From contig MNCI01020774.1 of the NCBI GenBank assembly GCA_015680685.1, positions 323,490 through 387,489 of the forward strand: 64,000 bases of DNA, given 5' to 3'. This document shows, one piece after another, positions 42,569-54,564 of the stretch. Below the pieces are notes generated by a model, which saw only the letters and a program-made list of their open reading frames with translations, was not told the DNA's origin and did no database searches. The first letter of the stretch is position 1, and the number at the start of each line of letters is the position of its first letter. Position numbers and translations under genes: made by a program. The stretch comes from Gnetum montanum (Eukaryota > Streptophyta > Gnetopsida > Gnetales > Gnetaceae).

Positions 42569-45050
42569 ATGGACCATCTAATGTCCAACATGTCTTCTCA
42601 CAGGAGAGAGGTATTCGAACCACTAGTGCCACAAGAATGTCGAGTGGTGTACAAGCATCCTGATGAATATGTCCCTGATTTCACATTCATCCTACATCAG
42701 GATGAGCATCTGCGATGGCAGGACATGAAGGGTAGCATCTTGCTACCACCTGATCGATCAGCTCCTACGATGCTATATCACAATCTGGGTAGTTTAGGCA
42801 TCCAGGACTGGGTGGCGGACTATGTCATGGAGGACCATGACTACCGGGACTATCGTCCCACTTCAGCTCAACAAGAAAGAGACCAGCAGTAGGCAGACAA
42901 ACATGAAAGCAAAAGGAAAAATAATTTAGTAACCCCTTAGTTTCGCAAGGGCTGTAAGATGATGGGGATCCCGTCTTTCATGATACCCATTCGACCAAAC
43001 TTCCCCTGGGGCAGTAGATCCTCCAGTCAATCATTCAGAACAAACCTCTAAGTGACCACGATTCTCAAGGGGATGGAGGGTCACATAGCAAGATTGGGTA
43101 GGATGATCGAGGCTGCCATCAGGGTAGAGGGGAAGATCGACATTGGAGCGATGGCGATACCTCTCCTTCTCCATCCTCTCACTCTCCTGTACCTTCATTC
43201 AACTCAGGCTCTGATGTAACAAGGGAAGGAAGGAGCGAAAGGACGGTGGTAAAAAGGTTTGGAAGGGACAACGTGAGGAAGTGTGCAACCAATCGTGCGA
43301 TGCTCGTCAGCATGAAAGGAGGGGTAGACATAATCATCATAAAAATCATGGTTCCCAATAAGACTATGATTTGGATGATCTATTGTTAGCTACTTGGAGC
43401 ATGCTCCAGATCGCAGAGGTAGTTCAAATTCCTAGTAGGCACATAAAGGATAGCCGGATCAAGCGCGTTGATATGAAAAACATCCCCAGATTTGAAGGGG
43501 GATACAACTGTGATCCGTAGACTCACTTGTAGGTGTTCCATGACACCTACACCCTGCACACTCATCAAAGAAGCTAAAAGTTGGCAATGGCTGAAGCTGT
43601 TCCCTCGCACACTCATCAAAGAAGTTGAAACTTGGTACCAGTCCTTGGAGTCGAAATTAATCAGACAATGGAGAATGATGCTTGAAATCTTCAATGATAA
43701 GTATCAAACATACTCTAGAGTGGCGAATTTGAGACGGTAGATCCAAGGTTGGAAATAAGGGAATCATGAACCCTTGGATGCTGCCATGAGCAAGTACTAC
43801 TCATTGTTGCATCGGTGCCCTGGTCATGGTTACTCTCAGTGGGCACAGCTTCACCACATCATTGATGGGCTCCGTTTTGAAATGCAAAAGACCCTTGTCG
43901 TGTACACTAAGGGACAACGATCAGAACTAAGGGCCCATCAATTGTAGTGCCTCATTGAACAGGTGGCCAAGGAGGAAGGAGAACTTAGGAAAAAGGAGAG
44001 TGTAAAAGAATTCAATTGAGACCCTTCCCTTAGGAAAAGGGAGGTCCAATTTTATGATGAGGAGGATGAATCATCACTAGAAGTAGCGGTGAATCGAAAG
44101 ACTTTGCTGTTACAAAATTTTGCATCTGAAATATCGACAAAGGTGGATCAGAAGTGGGACTCTTTGGACGAGAAATTCCAAAGTGTACTAAAAATTGCAG
44201 AGGAGTCTAGAGAACAAGGTAATGACTCTGATCAACATAGGAAGAAGGGAGCTGAATGTGTCCAACATAAGGGTAAGGGCAAAGTTGCTGTAGTAGAGCA
44301 GGTTGCAGACTCTGACACCGAGGAGGATGATGAATGTGGCATATGCCAATATGAACATTCTAAGGGATGTTGTCCTGTGGTGTCACATCTTCAAGAGTCT
44401 AGGGTGTATGCCTTGAACCCTCGTTTGGCACAACGGCAAACACCCCGAAGGTTGCCTTATCCACAAGGCAATTTCAGGTGGTTCCACTAGTAGTAGTAAG
44501 GATATTATCCAAGTGGAACACCCCCGCAACCATATGAATACTTCCAATAGTGGAAGCAACCACAAGCATGGTGGATGCCACCTCCAAGGTAGTAGTACCC
44601 TTACAAACAACTAGATCCCTATGGGTACTATGTTCCGCAATGGGTCTCTCCAAGAGACTCTTCCAATCATGCGGCCTTTCCAAGTTATTACGACCCCTCT
44701 GAATATTTTTAACATCCATCTCTATCACCTAGGGGGTAAAACCCACATCTCTTCTATCCTCCATCACCTTCTCCTGCCACTCCTCCACAACATCCCACTC
44801 AGTTGCCACCTACTCCATCAATGCAGGGAGAAATACTGCCACAGCCACAACAATGAAATGCTACGAGGGTTGTTAACTTACAACCGACACCTTGGCCGAG
44901 TGGACCGAAACCCAAGCCATGAAAACGTCATTTCTTCCAGCCCAGTAATCTGAACACACCCTCACCTATGCCTGTGGCTAGTGCCTCCGAACCTACCAAC
45001 GCCTCCACCATCATACTGCCCACGCATCCCTCTGGCCAACCGCACTCCAA
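42569..45050 (+). pseudogene. gag: Ath-4 gag
   Basis: The start MDHLMSNMSSHRREV lies 126 bp after the primer site. The N-terminal block YKHPDEYVPDFTF...PPDRSAPTML (42650-42780) matches Ath-1, and a stop occurs at 42890. A charged region follows, then the gag core 43440-43930 (RFEGGYNCDP-, TWYQSLESK-, CPGHGYSQ-like), EEDESSLEVAVNRKT (44060), knuckle CGICQYEHSKGCCP (44335-44376) and RQTPRRLPYPQGN (44428). Frames shift several times, and a local duplication of ACACTCATCAAAGAAG occurs at 43556 and 43607. The Pro-rich linker runs to about 45050. Confidence 0.85.
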
Positions 45051-45640
45051 CATCCAAATGGTCATGCTCACACATTGTGTGATCGACTGGATCAAAGTGG
45101 ATCATCTTCCCTAGAAATTGACTAATCCAGGATGCCCCCTCATCTATCTTCAGGTGGCAAGGAAGGAGCCGTGAAAAGCTCTTCTGGATTCAGGGTCAGG
45201 GGTCAATTTGATCTCTCACGATATGTGCAAGAACTGGAACTTGCTCCCACTAAAGAAGAGCAACATTTGGCTCGAGTTAGTAGACCAGCCCATCACTGTT
45301 CCCTTGGGTTTGGTGGAGGACATCATGATCACTGTTTGTGGGTGGTCCTATCGTGTTGATTTCCTGGTTATCCGTGTAGAGAACTGCAACAAGAACTTTC
45401 CAATCATCATGAAAAGAGCCTAGCTAAGTACAGTGGATGCACGACTAGGACTCCAAGATCTGTCCTTGGAAATTTCAAAGGAAAATCCTTTTAGGACGAT
45501 TGAGAAGAAGCACGTTCCATGCATTGCGTACAGTGACTCAGGGTGTACCTATGTGTAGCAGTTATGGTCTGCTAAGCGGATATCCATTCAAGCATGCAGT
45601 TAGTGTACCGAGGAATCACCTATTCAACAGTTCTTGGACA
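45051..45640 (+). pseudogene. pro: Ath-4 protease
   Basis: TQ-like HCVIDWIKVDHLP (45075) leads into LLDSGSGVNLISHDMCKNWN (45183-45240), with the D-S-G active site intact. Then LLPLKKSNIWLELVDQPI, VPLGLVEDIMITVCGWSY and FPIIMKRA, where the usual Gly-Arg is Lys-Arg. Frames switch near 45180. Same architecture as Ath-1 residues 860-1000. Confidence 0.85.
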
Positions 45641-46845
45641 TAGCAGCCACTAACCAAGAGGGCACCCAGTGGCTGACAGATGATCCTACTAGTAGCACAT
45701 TGTGCATGGAATCGTCTGAGGGGCTAGGGCAAGCCTACGTTGAAAGCATGGATGAAATGGGCGAGGTTCATCAACAGGTCTCTGTTGGTGATGACCAAGA
45801 TGACTGGGGGATGCTACAAATTCCTAAGAGCTTCAAACAAGAGCCCCTAGAGCTAAAGTCTTTACCGGCTCACTTGGAATATTCAATCTTGTAAAATGGC
45901 AAGCTGGTAATTATTAATGCCGCCCTTGCTCCTAAACAGAAAAAGAAATTGCTGGAGATGGTAAACAAATGGGTTGCTGCGTTGGCATGGTCATATCCTG
46001 AGTTAACTGGAGTTAATCCCAGGGTCTGCCAGCATCGGATCTATCTTGACCCTTCCATGAAGCCACGATGACAGCCACAAAGATGGTTGAATCCCAAACT
46101 GAAGCAAATCATGAAAGATGAAATCGAACAATTACTCAAGGCAGGATTTATCTATTCTATCACTGATAGTGAATGGGTTAGACCACTCGTTATTGTGCCC
46201 AAGAAAGGTGGCAAGTGGAGGGTATGTATTGATTTCTGGTTGCTCAATATGGTGACCTTCAAGGACCACTTCCTACTCCCATTTTTGGACCAGGTGTTAG
46301 GCACCATCGCAGGGCACTGTTACTACAGCTTTTTGGATGGTTATAGTGGTTATAACCAAATCCAAATAGCACCAGAGAACCAGGCCAAAACAACATTCAC
46401 AAGTCGTTGGGGGACTTTTGCATATAAGAAGATGCCCTTTGGCCTGTGCAATGCACCTACTATGTTCCAATACCTTGTCGTAAGCATCTTTTAGCAACAA
46501 ATCTACAATGGTGTAGAAGTCTTCATGGATGACTTCTCCACCTACAGGACCATGTTCGAGCAAGCCTTGGACCATCTAGAGCAGGTTCTAAAGAGGTGTG
46601 TAGACACCAATCTGCAGCTCAATTGGAAAAAGAGCCATTTGATGGTCCAAGAGGGCATTATGCTGGGGCATCGCATCTCACAAATAGGGATTAATGTAGA
46701 TCTTGAGAAGATCAGGATCATCCAAGGAATCACCCGCCAACCAAGTACCGTCAAAGATATTCGGTCATTCCTTGGACACACTGGTTACTATGGGCATTTC
46801 ATTGAGCACTTCTTGAAGATCGCCAGGCCATTGGTAAAACTTACA
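45641..46845 (+). pseudogene. Ath-4 reverse transcriptase
   Basis: The linker (GQAYVESMDEMGEVHQQ, IPKSFKQEPLELKSL) is followed by RT: LAWSYPELTGVNP, IEQLLKAGFIYSI, PLVIVPKKGGKWRVCIDF, TFKDHFLLPFLDQVL, YSFLDGYSGYNQIQIAP, TFTSRWGTFAYKKMPFGL, CNAPTMFQ, and the catalytic VFMDDFS (46523-46543). Then LNWKKSHLMVQEGIMLGH and VKDIRSFLGHTGYYGHFI. Only a handful of stops; the polymerase residues are still present. Confidence 0.9.
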
Positions 46846-47330
46846 AAGAAGGACGCTCCATTCATCTGGTCCAAGGAATGCAAGTCGGCATTCCAAGTGC
46901 TGAAACAAAAACTTGTAGAAGCTTCAATTCTACAGGCACATGATTGGTCCAGACCCTTTCACATTATGATTGATGCCTCCAACTACACCTTGGTAGCTGT
47001 GCTTACACAGTGTGATGATTAGAAACATCCATATTATATCCACAGTGCAAGTTGTAGCATTGTGGGTGCTCAACTGAACTACACCACCACCGAGAAGGAG
47101 TTGATGGCGGTGGTGTTCGCCTTGGAAAAATTTTTGCACTATATGCTCAGATACGAGGTGTTTGTGCACACAGACACAGTGCTATTCGGTTCTTGATGAA
47201 CAAATCAACAGTGAACCCTTGCATAATCCGGTGGTTGGTGATTCTTCAGGAGTTTGATCTTACCATGGTAGATTGGAAGGGGACTGAGAATGTGGTTGCT
47301 AACCACTTGTCTCAGTTGTGATGGGATGAC
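46846..47330 (+). pseudogene. Ath-4 RNase H
   Basis: DAPFIWSKECKSAFQVLKQ opens the domain, then PFHIMIDASNYTLVAVLTQ (Asp), YYIHSASCSIVGAQLNYTT, EKELMAVVFALEKFLHYM (Glu), and VHTDT, after which a frameshift at about 47180 breaks the LMNK segment. No second, archaeal-type RNase H follows, unlike Tat-5. Confidence 0.87.
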
Positions 47331-48494
47331 ACAGAAGAGGAGGAGCCCTTATCTAACCAGTTTCCAGATGAACTCCTCTTCACAAGCGCAGTTGATCCTC
47401 AAGTACNTTCGATGGTGTGTCCCTAATGACGATACACTGTGCATCTTCCAAGATGCTCATGAGGGTCCTTGTCGGGGCCACTATGCTGGACGCTGCATGA
47501 CCATTAAAATCCTACTTGTAGGGTATTACTGGCCTACACTTTTTAGGGATGCACAATGGTTCGCCTGCTCCTGCGAATGATGCCAAAAAGATGGTGGGAT
47601 GACGACACGGATGGAGGGACCTCAATAGTGGATCCAGCCACTAGAGCCCTTCGACATTTGGGGTATCAACTTCATGGGGCCCATCAGCCCCTTGTTAAAT
47701 GGAAAGGCATACATCATTGTAGTTGTGTACTATTGTACAAAGTGGGCCAAAGCGGCAGCCATCGTCGACTATTCTTCCAACACAATTGCACGATTTTTCT
47801 AGCAACAAATTGTTACTAGGTTTGGAGTGCCACGTGTACTCATTTCTGATAATGGGACTCACTTCACGGGTGTCACTTTTCGGAAACTCATGCAACGCTT
47901 AGGGGTAACACATAAATTTACAACACCCTATCACCCCTAAGCCAACGGTTAAGCCAAAGTCACCAATAGGGAGATCACCAAGATCCTTACCCGGACCATC
48001 AGCAAATACAGGAGGGATTAGAGTACCAAACTCAACGATGCCCTATGGGCCTATCGCTCCACTTGGAAACTTCCTATAGGGTACTCTGCCTATGAGTTAG
48101 TGTACGAAAAGTTTCCAACGCTTCCAATCCAAGCAAAACTTTGGACACTATCCACAGCCAGTGACCTCGGCCTTGACCTACTGCTAGCACAACGTGAACG
48201 ACTAATCAATTTAAGTGTGCTAGATGAGAATCGATTAGTGGCACTGTCTTCAAATGAAATCCACAAGGCCTATAATAAGAAATGACATGATCTTAGGATT
48301 TGGAAGGTCACATTTAGATGTGGAGACAAGGTGTTGTATTGGAATCCCTCACATGTATCCCAACTGACCAAGTTTCAAACACGGTGGGAGGGATCTTATA
48401 TTGTCTTCGAAACCTTCCCATCCGAGGCCTTGCTTATCCACAAACTTGAGGTCCCCACTAGAACATAGTTAGTTAACCGCCAATAACTAAAACC
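47331..48494 (+). pseudogene. int: Ath-4 integrase
   Basis: Zinc-binding region DAHEGPCRGHYAGRCMTIKI...CSCE.C (47450-47580). The core FDIWGINFMGPISP has Asn for the first catalytic Asp; VLISDNGTHFTG carries the second; AKVTNREITK shows Lys-Val around the expected Glu position (family VEVTNKE), so the Glu is lost or shifted. YRSTWKLPIGYSAYELVYEK is intact. A C-terminal domain WKVTFRCGDKVLYWNPSH leads to RWEGSYIVFE and ends near SPSRPCS. One ambiguous base (N) is at 47407. Confidence 0.87.
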
Positions 48495-50314
48495 TTTCCA
48501 TGAACTCCATGCAAACAGTGCCACTACTTTGTCATCACCTAGTCGACCATGTTCCATTTTTTGCGTCTCCTCCTTTCCAGCCAATCGTGGGGGAGACCGT
48601 CATCCCTACTGATCCATTTCACTACACCCCTCACCATTTTGTAATTTTTTTTTACAGTTTTTTTCACCATCGTTCCTACGTTTTCACATTCTTTGAACAT
48701 TTTTTCCTTTTCTTTACTTATTTTTTGTTTCTTTATACCTTTCCATTTTTTCACGTAATTGCTAATCCATCGTCGTATTGTCTTCAAGTGTTTGGCGTAG
48801 TTCATTTTCGTACGATGGGTATTGTAATAGTCTTCCATGTTATTTGGCTCCCACCATTGCATGGTTGTCCTTGGATTTTACGTTTTTTTTCACTTCATAA
48901 ACTCAGCAGTGAGTCGACGTCATTCACCCATTCACCATTCCATGGTTTTCCTTCTGTTGTGAGCATGCAACCCTTTCACTTAAAAACATTTTAATTAATG
49001 TGTGACATGTGTAGTTCCCAACCTCAGGGATGACCCAATGGTTTGAATCGGGTGTGACTTTAAGGGGAATGCTTTGTTCATTGTTCTATTCTATTCCCTA
49101 GGTTGCTGGTGTGCCCTTACGGATTTCCTACCACTCTAAGTTTCTCTGTTCACAGAAGATTCTGGGCAGTTCGACCTTACATGGTGTGGTCCTCTCCTAA
49201 AAAAGAAAAGAAAAGAAAACATGAGGATTCAAAGCACACCCCTTGGTCAAATTCGTGCGAATACACATGGGTCTTTACATGGTGTGGTTCCCCCTAATAA
49301 GAAAAAAAAACAACCAATCACTTGATGGGAATTCAAAGCACACTCTTTAGACTACCTCTTACAGGCCACAAGCACTAGTTATGGGACTTCTTTGGTCCCC
49401 TATAGCTTTGTCCTATTTCACTTCCTTCTTCTCATGTTTATTGGAGTAGTGGTTCTCTGTGGGGTTATTCTTGCTTCCTTGGGGGATGGTTGAGACTTCG
49501 TCTATTGCTGCGATGTCACTAACTGCAGATGGTTTTGGGTCTGACCTTCGGAAAGGTTCTACCGAGTCACTTAACCACAATCGCACATGGGGTTTCATGT
49601 GATCAACAATAAGAATTTCCATTTTCTCCTCTCCCTCTATTCCCACTTCTCTCTATACTCACCTCACTGCCCCTTTTTATGTTTTGTGGGTTCATCATGA
49701 TTTCTATAGGCTTCTCATGCCTTGGCAGTCTCTCTTGGATTGGAGCCTTAATGGGCCAACACCAATTCTTGGCACCAGGGCCCATGGACCCTAGTGTTAA
49801 GGATATGCAGGGGCTATTACGGCTATTGCCTGCTCTAGGGAGGACCCACCTACATGTTCTTAGTTCCGCTTGTTATGTCTCCCATCCTTTGGACTTCTTG
49901 GTCAATTCTTTTCCGTGTCCCATCGTTTGATTTCTTCCTCGCGAAGTTCATTTTGAGTTCTGTTCTCCTATTTTTGACTCTTTTTTGTGCCCAATTACCT
50001 TCCTCATGTCCTTAGCTATAACCAGGCCTCTCATGCGCTTCAACTGCCCCAATTTGACTTTTCAAATTCCTTATTTTAGGTTTTTTCTGGGTTGGTCAAT
50101 GCTGGTCAACAGGTGTACAGTGCTATGTATACGGGGCCCTGTCGACGTAGCACCTAACCCCTATATATACACCCGTTGCGCTTTGCAATTTTCATCATTT
50201 GGAGTCCAAATTGAGGGGAGATTTTGCCATTTTTTCTGCCTAACCCTTCCCAATGCACCTACATTCCATCGCGTGTCCACATCAACCTGTCCTTACCCTT
50301 TTACGCAACTAGAG
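48495..50314 (+). other. Ath-4 non-coding tail with internal promoter-like block
   Basis: It begins with a CGTGGGGGAGACCG block equal to the end of Ath-1 gag-pro, then a T-rich stretch, GGGTGTGACTTTAAGG (49050), GATTCAAAGCACACCCCTT (49226) and GGGAGGACCCACCTACATG (49840). Near 50135 a GGGGCCCTGTCGACG block precedes TATATATA. The 164-codon frame at 48500-48994 is a by-product of the T-rich composition. Confidence 0.6.
50162..50169 (+). promoter_or_regulatory. Internal TATA-like site upstream of Ath-4 downstream ORF
   Basis: CCCCTATATATACACCC, about 380 bp before the ORF and 150 bp before the splice donor, next to a GGGGCCCTGTCGACG block resembling the element's own U3. Ath-3 has the same pair. 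Confidence 0.45.
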
Positions 50315-50544
50315 GTATGTTCTCAGTCAGGGGGGGGGGTGGTGTGGTGCCTATGTGTAATTAATTAATTACTTAATTAATTTTTTAATTACAATAACTT
50401 TGGCCCTAACCCATAAATTAACACTCTAGAAGACTTAACGCTGTGCCTATGCCAACAACATAACTTGGTCAAACTGAGAAGGTATATACGGACCATCTTA
50501 AGCTACTTATGAACGGTCTAACAGGAGATTATGTTTGATTGCAG
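50315..50544 (+). other. Candidate 5' leader intron of Ath-4 downstream ORF
   Basis: Donor AGAG|GTATGT and acceptor GATTGCAG enclose 230 bp, including a G10 run. The ORF begins directly after the acceptor. It is consistent with Ath-1 and Ath-2. A spliced subgenomic RNA or an internally initiated, spliced transcript are both possible. Confidence 0.55.
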
Positions 50545-53400
50545 ATAGCACCCAAATTGAGGCACCCAAGGGACAAAGAACTATCACAACCAAGGGACAA
50601 GCACCCATGCACGGGAAGGGGATGAGGTGTGCAACCACCAGAGCATGTGAAGGGCTCTCATGCAATTGGGCCTTTCCATGAAAGACCTGACATGGAATCT
50701 GTTCTTCAGATTCTTGAAGAAGAGATTTTCTATGAGAAATCACTCGGGGATGAGACTCTTGGGATAGCACCACGGCTTGAGGTCACCCTGACCCAAGCCT
50801 GCCTTGATGCTATCACATTGCGCGAGATGCAATGCATGGTCCTTCAAGAGCTAAATTTTTGACCATTCCTTGAGAACGCGCTAGAAGAAGTGAGGATCCA
50901 ATTGTAGAACTCTCCGATATGGCCAATCATCACAACCAGTGGTGAATGGTACTTAGGAGAAACTTATCTCTTCTGAACGAATTGGAAACCAGGGTCTAGA
51001 GTAAGAATCAAAGACATTTATGTCTCTTACTCTTCGGAGGCAATAGCGCAGGCTCTAGGGTTGCCCGAAACTGGGGCAGATGTGGTGGAAATTGCAAAGT
51101 AGGCTGATCCAGAGGTAAAGGAGGAATGGACCAAATAGTGCTATGGGGTAGAGCGTAAGGAATTTGGCTCCTTGACCATGGCAGAGAGAGTGTACTCAAT
51201 GATCGCGTCTTACCACTTGAACCCAACAGTAAGACCCAGCAAAATCATAGCTTTCTCGGCTTGTTCATGTGTTTCCTTGAGTGGGAAATTCCCAATGAAT
51301 CTTCTACAACTGCTATTTTTGGAGATTGAAAAGAGGTTCGCTGAGAATGAACATGGAAGATGAGCTCTCTCCTTTCCCTGCCTAATTTGGAAGTTGTGCA
51401 AATGGGCAGGGATAGCATGCTATTCCAATGATGTAATCTGGCATGCCCCAATTGCCTCGTGGTGAGAGATGATGAAAGATAAATCTCCTGCTGCCACACA
51501 GACAGAGGAGGAGTAGCAACCACCTCCACCACCTACAAAAACAACACAACCAGGCTCGCAAACCATGGTAGAATACATTTGCGAGATCCAGGAAATGCTC
51601 TTGAGACAACAAGAGCAATCCGGTAGGATTGGTGGAGGAGAAAACCCTTCGGTCTATCACCCTGCCATGAGCCACCTGGAGCAAGTGGCTTAATCAGTTA
51701 GCTTGCTTGAAAGGGCAAGGCCGATATTCTTCGGTGCCTGAGCACAAGTTCCAACTAGAACAGATCCAAGCATCTGAGATGTATCAACCTCAACCCAACA
51801 GTTATTCCCCGAAATCTTAGGGAATGCTACTACCTTCTCGATACCCTTAGAAGATGGTGAAGAGGTGACAGTACTGGTGATGTAGCACCAGGGATAGGAA
51901 GTTGTAGCCAAAGTGGTTGCTAACATAATTTCTATGACTCTCAATGCACTGGCAGCACTTGTACCAAACATTCATGGACTACAAGATGTATAGGTGTCTG
52001 TCGGAACTTCGTGTAGCAAGATTGATGCAGCCCAACATGAAGAGTTGTTGGACCAACTGGTGGGAATTGGGCAACTACTTCCAGATGTCTTCGACCTTTT
52101 GAAAAACATTATTGCAACCCAGTCGGAGCTGCTCTTGGCAAGGGGCAAGAGCCTCATTTTGGAAGGACAACTTGAAGCTGCTCAAGTTGCTTGTCAGCGC
52201 TTAGCAACTGAGGTAGCCCAATTAAGAGCATAGCTTATTGATCCAGCCATTCTCAACTGCAAAATCACTAGAGATGAAGTTTTTCAATAGCTTCAACTTA
52301 AACTTCAGGTCATTGAGGATGTGCGAGAGACAACGATCTTCGACAAGTCCATGGTAGATGCTCGAGCATGTTGCTTAGATAAGGACTTGGTGGAGGTTCA
52401 CTAGGAGAACGTGCGGCTGACCGCAGAGGTTCATCACTTGTGCAATGTTGGTGCAGAGAATGAACACATGAAAAATTTCATCCACCAACAACAAGAGGAG
52501 CTAGCCAGGGTGAACGTTGACATAAGGAGGTTGGTTACTGAAAATCAAAATTTGTCAATGGAGAAGGTTCGGGCATTCTGACAGAAGTTTGCAATTGAAA
52601 TTTCCGCTTGGAAAAACGAGGCCCTGAACTTTGAAAAAGTCAAAAATCATTATAGGGATCAAGTGGGATTGCAAAAGGAAGTGAACAAAAAGCATATTCA
52701 AGTCACCAAGGCCAAGATGAACTAAGCACTCCAGTAGCTCTGAGAGAGAGGCGAAGCATGCAAACCTATCTTTGATGAGTTGAACGACTACAATAAAGCC
52801 GAAATCCTCCTAGAGGTGCTACAGATTGAGGAGATGACAGAATACATGGAGCTTGCTAACCTCTAATATGCAAACCTGGCTATGCTCATAGCTAGGAGAC
52901 CATAGTCAGAGTTAGAAAAGAAAGTGGCCACCTTGTATTCCCTATACGAGGGTGAGTTCCAAGCACATAAGGCAACAAAACAAAAGTTGGTAATGGAAAA
53001 CGTGGAACTCGAGGTCCTCCACACAAGCTTTAAAGGACAACGTACAGTTGCAGAGGACTTGGGCCATAGAATGAATGACTACCAGAAGCTGCAGGCATCA
53101 ATCCGAATGTTCAACATTGAACGTAAGCAGTTCGTAGCTTGGTTTGTCAACCTAAAAGAATTCCTTCTAGTGCTGCCATGCCCTTGGAAGGTTCTAGTTC
53201 CAACACACATTGGAGAAGCTGCCTGGACAATGAACGATCCCAGAAGTAAAGAAGAAAAAATGAGGGCTCTCTTAGAGGCTTTCCAGCTACCTCCAGAAGT
53301 TGCAGCTACTACGGGGCAACCATCATTCATGCCGCCACCAACGCATAAGCCAGAGGCTGGAGAAGATCTGTCAGAACCACCACCCCTAGGGACGGTGTGA
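50545..53400 (+). pseudogene. Ath-4 downstream ORF: transposon-protein-like domain plus long coiled coil
   Basis: A single frame of 951 codons, with about two dozen in-frame stops but almost no frameshift. The expected ATG is ATA (IAPKLRHPRD; relatives have MAPK/MVPK). Residues about 130-300 (GEWYLGETYLF, VRIKDIYVSYSSEAIAQALG, LTMAERVYSMIASYHLNPT, FPMNLLQLLFLEIEKRF, FPCLIWKLCKWAGI) resemble the putative plant transposon protein domain (Pfam Transposase_32) found in Athila-type elements. A Pro-rich hinge (PPPPPTKTTQP) follows near 328, then an Ala/Leu/Glu/Gln-rich heptad region from about 490 to 870, and a conserved C-terminus with LVLPCPWKV and EAAWTMNDP. No hydrophobic signal or anchor is obvious. 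It occupies the env position of Athila but does not look like an envelope protein. Confidence 0.82.
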
Positions 53401-53640
53401 TCTTCTCTAGTAATTTTGTGCATCATCCTACACAGCATAGGCTCTAGGACCAGTGAGGTGTTCAATTTTTTCTTTGAACACTGCCATTTTTGTAACTTGT
53501 CCTCCTCTATAACTTGGGCACTTGGTCAAATTCATGTTGTGTCATGTGTGTGTCATGTATGTGTTTTAGTTATCTGTGTTGTAAATAAGAATCCATACCT
53601 TCCAAATTGTAAAGTAACTTGAGGATGAGTTTTTGCTCAG

Positions 53641-53651
53641 TCATGGGGGTA
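53641..53651 (+). other. Polypurine tract of Ath-4
   Basis: TCATGGGGGTA abuts the 3' LTR. The 240 bp between the ORF stop and this site are non-coding. Confidence 0.85.
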
Positions 53652-54564
53652 TGATGAAGTGTCATTAAGTTGATGCATCGACTAGGTTGCATATACAGGG
53701 CCACGTGTATGTGGCCGCATTGATGCGGGCCCATCGACGTAGGCTCCTTGCGTCGACGTGGCCCAGTTTATGCAGTCGCCTATCCTGACCTATAAATAAG
53801 AGGGCCTTCCGTCTCATTTAGACACCTTTCAGTTAGTTGTAGTGAAGCTCTTGCAGTTTGTTCCCGCAGGAAATAGAATATTTTCTAGGTGCCTGCAATA
53901 GGTGTAAGAAATGTGATCGGCTCTTTATTTGAGCGTTGATGCATCTAAGCCCAATGACGTGACAGCAATAAAGACGAACTATTCAAGAATTCCTTGCAGC
54001 ATTTGGACTTAGCTATTTTATGCATTTAGTAGTTTAATATGTTTATGCTTTATTAGTTACTTGTTAATTACTTAAGTTTGTGTTATTATAATTTCAATCG
54101 CTATTTTTCATTTGTAGTTCGTAAAGACCATAAGTGCAACCATTTCAAACGTAACTCAAACACATGGTAAACCTAGTGACGCTTAACGTTTGGTAACCCA
54201 GAAGTGTTAGGAGATGCTTAGAACATGCTCGGAAGATGGGACCGGATACTTATGTTAGGAGTAGTTAAGATTTAGATTAAGATAATATTAGATTAATTAA
54301 TATTCTAGCCTTACTTTCCAAGATAATTAGTCGCCAAAAAGATAATTAAAAAGCTATAAAAATCATTAGCCTTAGTCTCACTTAACCATCGTAAACAGAA
54401 CCTCACAAGTGAGATTAGGATGACAATGACAGTTCTAACCCAAGGTTTCATTGGTTAGAGTCTGGTGTATGTTAAGTGCTTATAGTCTACGGATTTCGAC
54501 CGAGTGATGTGTGAACGCTCATGATTCGTATGGTTGGATGTAGGGGGTACCTAGTCGCTCATCA
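53652..54564 (+). repeat. Ath-4 3' LTR
   Basis: This 913-bp LTR starts TGATGAAGTG and ends GCTCATCA, followed by TTAGT. TATAAATA is at 53791-53798 and AATAAA at 53967-53972. Differences from the 5' LTR concentrate in U3. Confidence 0.95.

Larger units (their letters stand above)
41512..54564 (+). mobile_element. Ath-4: most complete Athila-like element
   Basis: At 13.05 kb it keeps every part in order: LTR, tRNA-Asp primer site, gag, protease, RT, RNase H, integrase, tail, spliced downstream ORF, polypurine tract and LTR, flanked by TTAGT. It lies in sense opposite to its host Tat-5. All frames carry scattered stops, mostly at former CAG, CAA, CGA or TGG codons. LTR divergence is clearly higher than in Ath-1. 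It serves as the reference for recognising parts of Ath-1, Ath-2 and Ath-3. Confidence 0.93.

Noticed and set aside
48500-48994. 164-codon plus-strand frame rich in Phe, His and Pro
   Set aside because: It lies in the T-rich non-coding tail of Ath-4, starts within the end of integrase in another frame and has no counterpart in Ath-1, Ath-2 or Ath-3.
50545-53400. Calling the Ath-4 downstream ORF an envelope gene
   Set aside because: It has the env position, but I see no signal peptide, furin-like site or membrane anchor; the coiled coil alone is not enough.
53079-53465. 128-codon minus-strand frame at the end of Ath-4
   Set aside because: Antisense of the conserved C-terminus of the downstream ORF; no independent support.
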